A DNA stretch of 64,000 nt, from NCBI RefSeq assembly GCF_000372725.1, contig NW_005195368.1, positions 208,433-272,432 of the forward strand, read 5' to 3'. How positions within the stretch are numbered: position 1 is the first letter of the stretch; every line of letters begins with the position of its first letter. A program made the position numbers and the translations under genes. Source of the DNA: Emiliania huxleyi CCMP1516 (Eukaryota; Haptophyta; Isochrysidales; Noelaerhabdaceae). Of this stretch, positions 37,020-47,186 are shown piece after piece. The notes beneath the pieces were generated by a model. It was not told the origin of the DNA. It did not search any database and was given only the letters and a program-made list of their open reading frames with translations.

Positions 37020-39302
37020 TCAGTCGATGTCCGAGAAGTCCGAGTCGCTCTCCTCCGAGAAGTCCGAGTCGGGCGGCTCCATCTCGGCGTTGCCATACCG
37101 GATAACGCGCGCAAGCCGTTGCAAGCGAGCCGACATCCTGCAGGTGTTGGCGGAGTCGAGCTCGCTCGCCCACACCTCGATCTTCTTCGGCACCCGCTGG
37201 TGGGAGAGGGTGTCATCTCCGTGGCCCAAGCGGCCAACACCGTAGCCATTCTCGGCTGCGCCCCAGCTCCACACGGCGCCGTCGGTGGTGCGAGCGAGGG
37301 TGTGGAAGTACCCAACCGACACAGCGACGACGCGCTGCCCGGCAAAGGCGTCGGCCTGGAGAGCGAGAGGGGGCATGGGGTTGGCTGGCGCACGGGAGAG
37401 CGAGGGGTGCGCGCACGGACGGTGGGGGCAGCGGGCGAGTGGTGGCGTTTGCTGGCACCTCCTTGGCCTGCTTGGCAATGGGCGCGGAGGCCTCGGACGG
37501 GAGCCGTTCCGAAGCGACCGCTCCATCGGCCTCCTTCTCCGCCCTGGCGGCGCGCTGCAGCGAGGGGGAGGGTCAAACCTCTCAGTGGGGCGCGGGCGGG
37601 GCGGGGAAGGGTGTGGAGAGGGGGAGGCGGCGCCTCGGCGGTGATCTCCTGCTCGTGCCGCGTCTTGTCTGCAGCAGCCTCCTCCTCGAAGGGCGCACGC
37701 TCCTCCTCCGACAGCGCCGCAAAGTTCTGCCTCATCATCTGCATGAGCTCGGCTGGCCCCGCCTCGGGGTTCGCCTCGGCGATGGCGATGCGCTGCGACT
37801 TGAGGTAATAGTACAGCGCCGGCTTCGCGTCGACCACGTCCGATACCTCGATGCCCGCCGCGAGGCACTCGGCGCGGTATCGCTGCTTGTCCTGCTCCGC
37901 GGCCCGCTCGAACGGCGCCTTGTCCTCGTCCGACATGGCCTGGAGAGGGGGGGGGGGGTTCACGGCGGTGCCGGGGGGAACGGCGGCTCGGTGGATAGGA
38001 GGCTCGCGCCTTCCACTCCTCGCCCATCATCCTGGCCAGGTCCGCGACTCCCACGTCGGGGTGCGCCGCCTTGAGGTCGGCGCGGCGCGCGGCCACGAAG
38101 TGGAAGTAGACGGAGGAAGGCGGCCGCGGTGGAAGCAGCGCCGCCTTGGGCCCCTTGACCTTTGTGGGCGGCCCGATCTCGTTGAGGTCGCCCCAGCTCC
38201 AAACCTCGCCGTCGGCAGTGACGGCAACGCCGGAGTCGCCCCCAGCCGAGATAGAAACGATGCGCTGCCCTGTTAAGGCCTCGATCTTCTTCGGCAGTGG
38301 CTCGTCCTGCTCGTCGCCGTGGCCCAAGATGCCACCGTCTCCTCCGCCCCAGCTCCAGACGGTGCCGTCGGCGGAGACAGCGAGGCTGAAGGTGTCGCCT
38401 GCCGACACAGCCACGATGTCCCGCCCCGTCAAGGCCTCGATCTTCTTGGGCAGAAGTGACCCACCGCCCCAGGACCAAGCGGCCCCGTCAGCAGTGAGGG
38501 CAAGGCTGTGTCCCCCAGCTGACACAGCAACGACGCGCTGGCCAGCCAAAGCCTCGATCTTCTTCGGCAGTGGCTGGTCCTGCTCGTCGCCGTGGCCCAA
38601 GATGCCACCGTCTCCTCCGCCCCAGCTCCAGACGGTGCCGTCGGCGGAGACAGCGAGGCTGTGCCCAGCCCATCCTACCGAGACAGCGACGATCCGGTGG
38701 CCTGCCAAGGCCTCGATCTTCTTGGGCCGCCGCTGGTTGGAAACGTCATCGCCGTGACCCAACGTTGCCGATCCGCGGACCGAACGCAATCCAGCGCCCC
38801 AGCTCCAGACCGATCCGTCGGCGGAGAGCGCAAGGCTGAAGTCTGAGGCCGCCGCCACACTCACGACGTGCTCGCCTCCGAGCAGCCGGGTAGGGACCTT
38901 TAGCTGCAGCGCGCGGCCGTCGCCGTGTCCAAGCAGTCCAGGCCGCTTATCCAGCACCTCGTCCTCCTCCTCGCTGCCCCAGGACCAGAGCCGCCCCTCG
39001 CCATCGATGAAGAGGCTGTGTGTCTCGCCTGCCGCCAGCCTCGCCGGGGGGTTGGCCTCGTGCTGCATGGCCGCAAAGCACAGCCACCGAAAAGGCAGCA
39101 CCGGAAGCACGTAGCCATGCTCTTCGGCCCGCAACTGCAGAGCCTGGACGAGAATCGAAGGCTCGCGCGCACCGCCCGCGGTCTGCGGAGGCTGGGACTC
39201 GGTGAAGAAGCCCGACACTGCTCCGGCTTGAGCGATTTCAGCGGGGCTGAAGCGCGCAAGGATACGCGCCAGCAGGTCCGCGGGGAGGCTCAGTAGCGGC
39301 AT
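37020..39302 (-). CDS. RCC1-repeat protein with two inserted HMG boxes
   Basis: Exons 39302-38010, 37939-37640 and 37355-37020 join in phase 0 to give 642 residues; both introns (70 and 284 bp) are GC-AG. The start is ATG 39302 (MPLLSLPADLLARILARFSP), an F-box-like helix pair. RCC1 propeller repeats follow (LFIDGEGRLWSWGSEEE, VVAVSAGGHSLALTADGAAW, DGTVWSWGGGDGGILGHGDE), two of them nearly identical. Next come two HMG boxes: PRPPSSVYFHFVAARRADLK to KAPFERAAEQDKQRYRAE, and AKPALYYYLKSQRIAIAEAN to RAPFEEEAAADKTRHEQE. A last RCC1 repeat and an acidic SDFSEESDSDFSDID tail close it. Likely a nuclear, DNA-binding protein. Confidence 0.8.
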   Translation of the reverse strand: MPLLSLPADLLARILARFSPAEIAQAGAVSGFFTESQPPQTAGGAREPSILVQALQLRAEEHGYVLPVLPFRWLCFAAMQHEANPPARLAAGETHSLFIDGEGRLWSWGSEEEDEVLDKRPGLLGHGDGRALQLKVPTRLLGGEHVVSVAAASDFSLALSADGSVWSWGAGLRSVRGSATLGHGDDVSNQRRPKKIEALAGHRIVAVSVGWAGHSLAVSADGTVWSWGGGDGGILGHGDEQDQPLPKKIEALAGQRVVAVSAGGHSLALTADGAAWSWGGGSLLPKKIEALTGRDIVAVSAGDTFSLAVSADGTVWSWGGGDGGILGHGDEQDEPLPKKIEALTGQRIVSISAGGDSGVAVTADGEVWSWGDLNEIGPPTKVKGPKAALLPPRPPSSVYFHFVAARRADLKAAHPDVGVADLARMMGEEWKARASYPPSRRSPRHRREPPPPSPGHVGRGQGAVRAGRGAGQAAIPRRVPRGGHRGIGRGRREAGAVLLPQVAAHRHRRGEPRGGASRAHADDEAELCGAVGGGACALRGGGCCRQDAARAGDHRRGAASPSPHPSPPRPRPTERFDPPPRCSAPPGRRRRPMERSLRNGSRPRPPRPLPSRPRRCQQTPPLARCPHRPCAHPSLSRAPANPMPPLALQADAFAGQRVVAVSVGYFHTLARTTDGAVWSWGAAENGYGVGRLGHGDDTLSHQRVPKKIEVWASELDSANTCRMSARLQRLARVIRYGNAEMEPPDSDFSEESDSDFSDID

Positions 39303-39672
39303 CAGCTCGCGCGACCTTTGGGCCCCACTCGACAGCGCAGTTTTTTTTCTATCTGCGCACAGCGCTGTGGACGCCAACGCGCCTCTGCTCGCAAACACTC
39401 ACCCATTTGATTGTCACTGTCCGTGAGTGCGAGATTAGGGCTAGCTGCAGGCAGCTAGCCCGTGAGGAGAGCGTCCATAGACACCTCACTTAGACCCCAC
39501 ACACGGTCTCGTCCGTGCCTCGCCGGCCGGAGAGATTGCTAGAGGTGGAGCATGCTGCTCTAGCCTCACATGTCACTTCCTGTTGTCTGTTGCTTGTTGT
39601 GCCCTTGTTTGTTTCTCTTGGCACCTTGGAGTGCTGGGGGGGGCGACAGGGAGGATGTGGCCTTGAGTTATG

Positions 39673-39998
39673 TGTACGCCAACTCAGGGTGTGTGGCAGC
39701 CAGCTGGCTGTGTGTCTTGTGAGCTTGTTTGTGTCTGTGTGTCGCTCGTGCGTGTTGTCATCATCTGTCCAGCGTCCACCCATACCGCGTTGGTGTCCAG
39801 TCCGAGCCTGGCTGTTCTTCACCTTTCTACCTACCTACCTGCCAACTAAGGGTGTGTGGCAGCCACGCTGGCTGTGTGTCTTGTGAGCTTGTTTGTGTCT
39901 GTGTGTTGCTCGTGCGTGTCGTCATCATCTGTCCCGCGTCCACCCATACCGCGTTGGTGTCCAGTCCGAGCCTGACTGTTTGTTCATCTTTCTACATA
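39673..39998. repeat. About 163-bp tandem duplication (family B)
   Basis: Two copies begin gccaact(c/a)agggtgtgtgg (39678 and 39841) and share cttgtgagcttgtttgtgtc and cgcgttggtgtccagtccga. A diverged copy lies in reverse orientation inside a J-domain-gene intron (about 50150-50300), so the unit is dispersed. Open frames across it are not credible proteins. Confidence 0.8.
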
Positions 39999-40269
39999 CA
40001 TACATACAGCGCACCACGTCAACGGTTCTTTTTCACGTGCCTCATTCACCACGTGCCGCGTGTTTCGCATATCTGCTTCCGACTTTCTCCGCTCGTGACA
40101 CGTGAGTGGCAAATCCTACTTGCTACTAGTACACAATCACATTTCACATTTGGATGTCCACGAGTTGTGTTTTGTCTCAAAAGAAATGAGACGTGAACTG
40201 AATCGCACGTGGCTTGTACGTTGGTGCGTTTGCTGGCTTGGGGTAAAGTAGGCTGTAGACTGTACCGTG

Positions 40270-40328
<59 letters not shown>

Positions 40329-40424
40329 GTATGTCCGTGTCTCACACTGACTCTCTATATCTCTGCGACCCTACATGCACATGCACATGCACATGTAGCA
40401 TGTGCATGTTGCGCGTCGGCATTG
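39999..40424. other. Intergenic with (CA)n microsatellite
   Basis: A perfect (CA)n run at about 40269-40327, followed by acatgcacatgcacatgcac-type repeats. No gene. Confidence 0.7.
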
Positions 40425-41790
40425 CTACTTCGGTCCTGGCCGCGCCAGCCGCCCTGTCTCGTTGCGCACCCACGCCGTGGCCGAGGGCGCGTCCTTGCTC
40501 TCCTCCTTGCTCTCCTTCTTCTCAGCATGCACGGTGGTGAGCATGCGGCCGCGGACCCACTTTCCAAGCCCCCCGCTCTTGCTGAGCTCCTCGAAGTACT
40601 TCTGCTGCTCCTCTGGCGGCAGCGCCGACCAGTGCGCGCGCACAAAGCAGCGGGGGAGCTTGGTACCCGACGCCGCCTTCACGCCCAGCTTGGTGCGTCG
40701 GAGCGCCAGCCCGTGCAGCGCGTCGCTACCCACCAGAGTGGGCATGACCTCCTGCTGTGCCACCGTCGCACCGATGGTCGCCAACTGCGCGGTCCAGTCC
40801 TCCAGCTTGTTTGTCACCGGCGTCCCTGTGACGCACCACCGGATCTTGCAGTCCAGCTCCCTCCCTCCCACCTTTGCCCGCTCGTTGAGCTCGTCGGGCG
40901 TCAGAGCCGAACTGACGGCCAGGTGCAGGATACCGTTGGCGCGGTTGTTCAGCTTGTGCGACTCGTCCACGACGAGCCGCTCCCAGGCGATGTCCTGCAG
41001 CGCAGCCACCCGGTTCCTGAACGTCTCGTAGTTGGTGACGAGCACCAGTTTCCTGCCGGCCGCGCTCGCCGCCGCCTGCATCCTCTGCAGCTCCCCCGCG
41101 CTCAGCCTGCCCGCCTCGTGGAGCGGTGGACGGTGATGGCAGTGGGGAAGAACCTTGCCGCGTCCTTCTCCCAAGAGTTGAAGACTGCGAGCGGGCAGAT
41201 GACGAGCGTCGGCAGCGACCCGCCGAGTGCAATCGTGCACAGGAGCTGCAGCGTCTTCCCCAGTCCCATGTCGTCGGCAAGCAGCCCTCCTTGCACGCCT
41301 TTCGCCAGCGGGTTGTCGCCGGCCTCCTGCCGTACCAGCCAGCACACGCCAAACGTCTGGTGCGGCTGGAGGGCGGGCGCCTTGCTGTCGTATCCCGCCT
41401 CGGAAAGCTGCTTGACCACCGCCCGCTCGGCCGGCTCGCCCTTCTTCCCTCCAGCAGCATCGGAGAGCGGCGGCGCGCAGTCGGCGACGCGTTCGATCGT
41501 GTCTGCGGCAATCTCCTCCTTCTCCTCCTTCTTCGCCTGCACGTACTCGTCGACCGTCTCGCCAGCAAGGAAGGAGTAGCAGAAGATCTCGTCGTACGGC
41601 GAACGCAGCCGCCAGATCCTGTCCTGTGCCTGCCGCTCGATGGCCGGGCTCCACCACGGGTCGAGCACCATCGCGACGTTTGCCGTCTGCAGGTTGATCC
41701 CAGCGCCGCCCGACTTTAGGCCGAGTGAAGGAAGACGCGGTGCGACCCCGCCTGGCTGAACTCCTCGAGCTGCCGATGTGTGCCATCCGC
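40425..41790 (-). pseudogene. SNF2-family ATPase with lobes in reversed order, two frameshifts
   Basis: Reading 5' to 3', the first recognisable part is the second (HELICc) lobe: DGTHRQLEEFSQAGSHRVFL, LKSGGAGINLQTANVAMVLD, PWWSPAIERQAQDRIWRL. Only then comes the first (DEXH) lobe in the same frame: LQPHQTFGVCWLVRQ, GGLLADDMGLGKTLQLLCTI (Walker A), VICPLAVFNSWEKD, then LVTNYETFRNRV, LVVDESHKLNN (Walker B) and RWCVTGTPVTNKLEDWT. SNF2 enzymes have the opposite order. Single-base slips lie at about 41730 (VFL to SLGLKSGG) and about 41125 (TVHR to LHEAGRLS). No HELICc follows the DEXH part before the stop at 40425. Either a circularly permuted remodeller or a rearranged pseudogene. Confidence 0.6.
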
Positions 41791-42137
41791 ACATCACGGA
41801 GGAACCAGGCGAGGCGCGCCATCTGCTCTCGAGACAGATGGGCGGCCGGATGCGTGGACGGCCATGAGGCTGCGACGCAGAGCATCGGGAAGAGGTGAAA
41901 TGTAGTCCACTTGCAACACTGGGTCGGTCGAGAAGGGACCGCCGTTCATGGCAACGAGAGCGTAGAGGAGCAACCTGTGCATCGCCAGCACAGAGCCAGC
42001 AACGCCACCTCGAATCGGCGAGGGGATCGTGGCGGCGATCGTTGGACACGTCCCTGCCCCTCGACGGCGAACTCGACACCATTGACCCTTTTGGAAAAAT
42101 GCTTGCTTTCCAGAGGACTTGAGTTGTAAATATGAGT

Positions 42138-42188
<51 letters not shown>

Positions 42189-42656
42189 TGGGTGGTGGTG
42201 GGGGGCGAGCGGCAAGCATTGAGGGGGGCGGAAGGCGGCCAAATCGAGCGGCCTTGCGGCGACGCGTGGGGGCTCGTGCTTGTCGGCCGGCGGGGCGGGC
42301 GGGCGCCTGAGTGAGTGAGTGAGGCCTGAGGTGCAGGGGCGACGACTACGTGGTAGTAGAGAGCAGGGCTCTGCAGGCTCACGTGTGGCGCACGCGCCGC
42401 CGCACGCGCCGAGAAGGCGGCGGAGAGGCATACGGGCGAACTCCAAATGCTCCAAGCGGCACGAGACGTGCGCGACTTCGTGCGCGCCCCACTATCCCAC
42501 ACTGGCGCGCGCACACACACGCACGCACACACTACACAGGTATATACCGCAAAGAAAGCCCTGCGCGTGCGAGGTTCGGGCGGGTCGCAATCAAACCAAC
42601 GACATTCAATTTTCATTTTCCCGGTCGGGTAGGGCGTGCGCCGCGCCATAAACAAA
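41791..42656. other. Intergenic or 5' remnant with (GT)n microsatellite
   Basis: Open minus-strand frames continue from the SNF2 region but lose recognisable motifs. A (GT)n run lies at about 42139-42187. A short part (VLAMHRLLLYALVAMNGGPF at about 41935-41995) might belong to the missing upstream helicase lobe. Confidence 0.4.
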
Positions 42657-45060
42657 TCAGTTCATCACCCTCATCGATGAGTACGAGTGCGTGCAGTGAC
42701 TGACCCTTCGTCTCCGCGGCGAGGCAGGCTGCACGCGCACCGCTGGGGTCGCGCGCCTCGATCGATGCAGGAGGCGGAGGGATGCGCCCACCGCCACCAG
42801 GGCGAGCGCCGCCGCCACCGTGGCGTCGGTCAGCGGGGTCGCCGGCGGGGCCGCCCTGCTCTCCACGTCGCCGCTGGCGTCGATCAAGCTCGCCGAGCTC
42901 GGGCTGCTGCCACCGTCATCCTCGATCTGCTCAATCACCTCTTCGATGGACGCCTTGAGCTTGCCAGTCGTGTGGGGGTGGCTGTCTGGAGCAAAGAGCG
43001 CGGGGCACTCACAGGCCGCCTCTCCGCACTGAGGGCACGGCAGGCCGCCAGGGCAGGCCTCGCAGAGACAGATGCACGGGTACTTGCCCTCGCCGCACTT
43101 GGCGGAGCGCCCCTCCCGCCACGTCACCTGCGCAGCCGAGGCCTTGTAGTCGCAGGCCGAGTACGGACCGTCGGTGCCCCTGCTCCGCTTTGGCGCGCGG
43201 TACAGGGGCGATCCGCCGTCAACAGCCGCGAGGCATTCTTCCGCGGTGGCTGGTGCGCGGCAGCCGTAATCTTCGCATGAGCCTGCGTCAATGTGCGTGT
43301 AGCCGGCCGCGGTGGTGGTTGCGCTCACACCAGAAGCTGCCTTGATCGGGCTGCACAGTTGCAGAGGCGTGGCCGGCGGCGGGACCGGCACCGGCGTCGT
43401 CTGCAAGTGTGTTTCGTGGGCTGCTGTTTCGTGGGTTGCGGCAGCGGCGATGGATGACTCCCACTCATTATGCGCCCCCTCAAAGTCGGCCTGCGACCAG
43501 CCCTCCGCTGCGTCCGCAAAGTAGAGGGAGGCCAGGTCGGGCAGGCGCAGGTCGTCCTCCGGCGGGACCGTCGGTCCCTCCTTCATCCGCTCGATCTCGC
43601 GCCTCAGCGGAAACGTGACGCATCTCGAGTCTACCGCCCCGAGCACCAGCAGGCGAAAGTCCTCCCAATCCATCCGAAGGAAGACGGAGGTCCCGGGCGG
43701 GTCGGCGGGCGGTGCCAACGGCATCTGTCTCTCCATCTGGTCGATCGAGGCTGCCGTGAAGACGCCCCGCACCGTGCGGTTGGCGATGCCGCTCGCGCCG
43801 ACGGTCTCGTGGAGCTCAAAGGCAATGTGCGAGCCAGGAGGCGCCGAGTTGATGTCCCAATCCCTTGCCAGCCAGTTGGAGTGAAGCAGCGCCTGGTAGA
43901 AGAGCAGGTTGAAGCGCGAGCCGAACATGCCGACGAAGACGTCGCGACCAGCATCGAGAGCATCGAGCGGGTGCCGCACGCCCTCGAGCCTGACGCCGGT
44001 GACGCGCTGCTCGAAGACCGCGAGGACATGCGCGAGCCCCTGCGAGCCCCAGCGACGCGCGCCCGCCCAGCGCGTGGCGAGCCATGTTCGCCGGCCCTCG
44101 ACCAGGTAGAGAGCCTTCACCTGAGGTCTCTCGAGCTTTCCCCACGCCGCCTCGACGCCGCTCAGCATCTGCATCATGAAGAGCTCGGAAAAGGAGCCCG
44201 CCACCTCAAAGGGGCCCTCAAAGTAGCCGTCCAATGCTTTGCCGTTCCACTTGTACGGCAGGTCCGCAATGGTACAGCCTAGAGCTCACCGCGGCCATCG
44301 GTAAGGCGGCGCCACACGCGCGGTCCCCAGCGCGAGGTCAGCCGCTGCCAGGCGGCAGAGAATGGTTGGCACAGACATCTGGGCTGCAGCAGTCGAGCAC
44401 GGTGTTGAGCAGATCGAAGAGCGGTCGCTCCGAGTCGGTCAGCGCCTCAAAGTTGCCGCCGATCGCCGCCTCCACCTCAGCCTCGTCAGCCTCCTCGCCG
44501 CACGGCCAGCCGAGCTGGGCGAACTCTCCCTCGTGAGAGCGGTCGTCTGCGAAGTGGTCGAGGAGCGGCGAGTAGAGCTCGGGCTCGGGTGCGGTGACGG
44601 CGCACTCGGGTGGCACGAATCCCGCGACGAACTCCTCCGCCTATGCGAGCCACGGCGGTGGTGGACGGCCGACCGAGCGGTCGCGGGCAAAGTGTGCAGA
44701 GTCTGGCGCCGAGATGCGGCTGTGGTCTGTGCTGTCTGTGAGCAGGATCTGGGTCACGAGGTCGCCGCAGCGGCTCGCTGGCGCTTCGGCCGCCGCCACA
44801 TACTCACCCATGTGCCGCATCAGCGTTCTGCCGCGACCCGTCAATCCCTGCTGCGCGAAGTCAGTCTCAGACATGTTCCATGCCGCCGCAGTCGGCAGCC
44901 GCTGCTCGGTCCATGCTGTCACTCCTGTCGGCAGGTCGGTGAGCGGAGGCGGATAGGGGACGCGCTGGCCGTTGCGCGAGATGACTATCGTCGCCACGGG
45001 CGGGGGCTGCCCGGTATCCGCCGCCGCCACCGAGAGCAGAAGCCATATGCACACGCACAT
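42657..45060 (-). CDS. Histidine acid phosphatase-like pseudoenzyme, membrane-anchored
   Basis: Exons 45060-44710, 44640-44349 and 44278-42657 join in phase (754 residues) through two GC-AG introns of 69 and 70 bp. ATG 45060 starts a signal peptide (MCVCIWLLLSVAAADTG). The family's catalytic RHGxRxP reads RNGQRVP, so the phosphate-accepting His is Asn. The later HD motif is also gone (VFVGMFGSRFNLLFYQALLH where FVGHDTN is expected), although flanking parts are kept (LLTDSTDHSRIS, GPFEVAGSFSELFMMQ, INSAPPGSHIAFELHE). After the phosphatase region come a Cys-rich module (CICLCEACPGGLPCPQCGEA) and a C-terminal hydrophobic span (ATVAAALALVAVGASLRLL). Probably a secreted or cell-surface type I membrane protein without phosphatase activity. 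Confidence 0.8.
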
Positions 45061-45798
45061 GTGCTGGGACGGCCGAGTCCGAGAGTTCTTTGTTTGTTGG
45101 GCGCGCGTCGGAGAAGACGACTCGACGCCGCTGAGATCGGAGATCAAGCGCTGACAGGTCGCACGTCGCTCCTTTGACGCCGGCGTGACTCACCCGTGCA
45201 GAGCATTTTCGTTGTATGTGGCTCTTTAATTAAGACTTTACATACTCATACATCATTTTCAGTCAACCTCCCACACTATTATTGTTATTCTTTATTAAAC
45301 AAAAGTTATCCACGGGTTCACATGCGTGGCGGTGCGGACTTGGGCTCGACGCACATCGCGCCCTCTGAGGGGCCATTTCCGCGGGAGCAGTTCCTGAACA
45401 ACAAGAGCTGGCTTACTGATACTGCGCGACGCACCGCCACCAGCCGGGATCCGGTCGTGTTCGAGATCGCTTCCGCCAGCAAAAATGATGTGCGACTTTC
45501 CACATTCCCAGACGGACCAACCGACAACCGTGTTCCGTGTGGTCTGTGGACTTTTCTGTCTGGGTGAAATTGATGCATGATGGAAGTTTGGAACCACACA
45601 TGTCACGGCGACTATCAACTATATGAAAGCATAGAAGGATCCAGAGGTCTTATCTATTTTTATCTCTCTCTCTTCTCTTCGGCACTCTCTCACATGGAGA
45701 TGTGGACATGCACACACACCGCACACACACCACGCACACACCCGACCCCCCCCCCTCCGCCCCACCCCCCACTCGCACACCACCCCCGCACATCTGTC
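45061..45798. other. Intergenic, no gene supported
   Basis: Moderate-GC. Contains a C-rich and CA-rich segment (about 45708-45795). The open frames are short and overlap on both strands. Confidence 0.5.
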
Positions 45799-46925
45799 AC
45801 TGCTTGGCGTACACCTTGCGCTCCTCGAGCGGGATGCCCTGCTCCTCCTCGTACTCGGCGAGCTGGCGCTTCCACTCCTTGCGCCACGACTTGATCACCA
45901 CGAGCTGGACCTGCGATAAGTTGCGATGCTGACGGGAGGTGTTGGTTGCGGCGAGGGAGGGGGGGGGGGGGGCATATGGGGAAATTAATTATTAATCTAT
46001 GGGCACCTGCCGCGTGATTTGCCGCGTGAGCGTCTGCTGGAGGGCGCCGAGCGGCAAGTCGCTCAGTATGGCCTCTGACTCGTGGAGTACGTGCGCGTCA
46101 ATGAAGGCCGCGTCGGCCTCCTACACCCCATCATTGCACGAGCTTTAATTATTGTTGTTCTCTCGTCATGAAATTGTAGGACGAAGGCGCTCGGCCGGCA
46201 CGCCGCCGTCGGCGAGCCGCTCCGCGAGATCCAGCGCAAAGTGGTTGCAGTTTCGAAAGAAGAAGCAGTACTCGTCCTGCAGGGGCGGGATTTCGCCCCT
46301 CTGTGGTCTCATCAGAATACGCCGAGCCTGTCCGCTAGGCTAGTGATCATATGAATACAGTTTCGTGCAAGGACTGCAAGGCCAGTGATCATATGAATAC
46401 AGTTTCGTGCAAGGACTCGGTCCTGCGTGTAGTCGGTGGCGCCCATCTCGGCGATGATCTGCGCGATCTGGGCGTCCGACTTGCTGGTCGGGCCGCAGTT
46501 GATGGTCCGCAGCGGCTTGCCTCCCGACACTCTCTCGAGGATGCCATCGTACGTCTCCTGGAATGAGGGCGAGAGAATCGTGAAGGAGGAGGAGAGGGGC
46601 CAGAGGAGAGAGGGTGGAGAGCCTCCGGTTCTCCGTCGTAAGACCAACAGGACCGCCCGACTCCGATGCTAAGCTTGGGGAACCAGAAGCCCTCCTTGAA
46701 TGCAAGCGCCTGGAAGGCAGAGACGAGCGGCGGGCTCGAGATGTCGTACAGCTTGAGCATCACGTCTCTTGCGCCGGCGTCTGCTGCGGGGGTCTCTCGA
46801 GCAGGCGGCCGCAGCTGTGGACCGGTCCGAAAGACAGTAAGCTTTGGCCGAACTGCCATTCCGACGACCTCGGTCGGGAGCAGGAGGAGCAACGCCAGCA
46901 GGCTGCAAGAGCGGGTGACGGTCAT
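45799..46925 (-). CDS. PPPDE-type (DeSI-like) peptidase domain protein
   Basis: ATG 46925 opens with a signal-like MTVTRSCSLLALLLLLPTEV. The first exon has DVMLKLYDISSPPLVSAFQA then EGFWFPKLSIG, matching the PPPDE N-terminal strand, but the expected catalytic His (usually W-H-T) is absent. The second exon (46557 to about 46420) gives ETYDGILERVSGGKPLRTIN. The third (46276 to about 46183) gives EYCFFFRNCNHFALDLAERL, with the catalytic Cys in NCNHF. Later exons give EADAAFIDAHVLHESEAILS and IKSWRKEWKRQLAEYEEEQG, ending at 45799. The family removes SUMO or ubiquitin from proteins. The intron at 46277-46422 contains two about 38-bp tandem copies. Exon joins around 46180 are not certain. Confidence 0.6.
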
Positions 46926-47035
46926 TTGACCTCTACCGGCAGCTGAGGTCTGAGCGAGAGGATGGCGGTGCCACCTGCGTGCCTTTCTTTCAACGCCTTC
47001 TCTTCACGCTTTTACAAATTCTTTTACATGTAAAA

Positions 47036-47110
47036 GAAAGAAAGAAAGAAAACAGACAACCCAAGGGAGGGATGGGAGGACGGCACGCCGCCACCACACA
47101 GGGATTTTAA
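47036..47110 (-). mobile_element. Retroelement 3' terminal tail (copy)
   Basis: AAAGAAAG run, then acagacaacccaagggaggg and cggcacgccgccaccacaca on the plus strand. It is the minus-strand version of the tail at 14796 and 57060, with no element body attached. Confidence 0.75.
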
Positions 47111-47186
47111 TCTTTTATTATGTCGTGCAAGCAAGGGAGTTTTGTTGTAAAATTCTTAGGAATCTGGCCCACCGGCCGAATATCCC

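Noticed and set aside
40209-40340. Cys/Val and Thr/His repeat frames
   Set aside because: Translations of the (CA)n microsatellite.
44641-44709. In-frame TAG in the acid phosphatase first taken as a recoded stop
   Set aside because: A 69-bp GC-AG intron removes it and restores the conserved sequence in phase.
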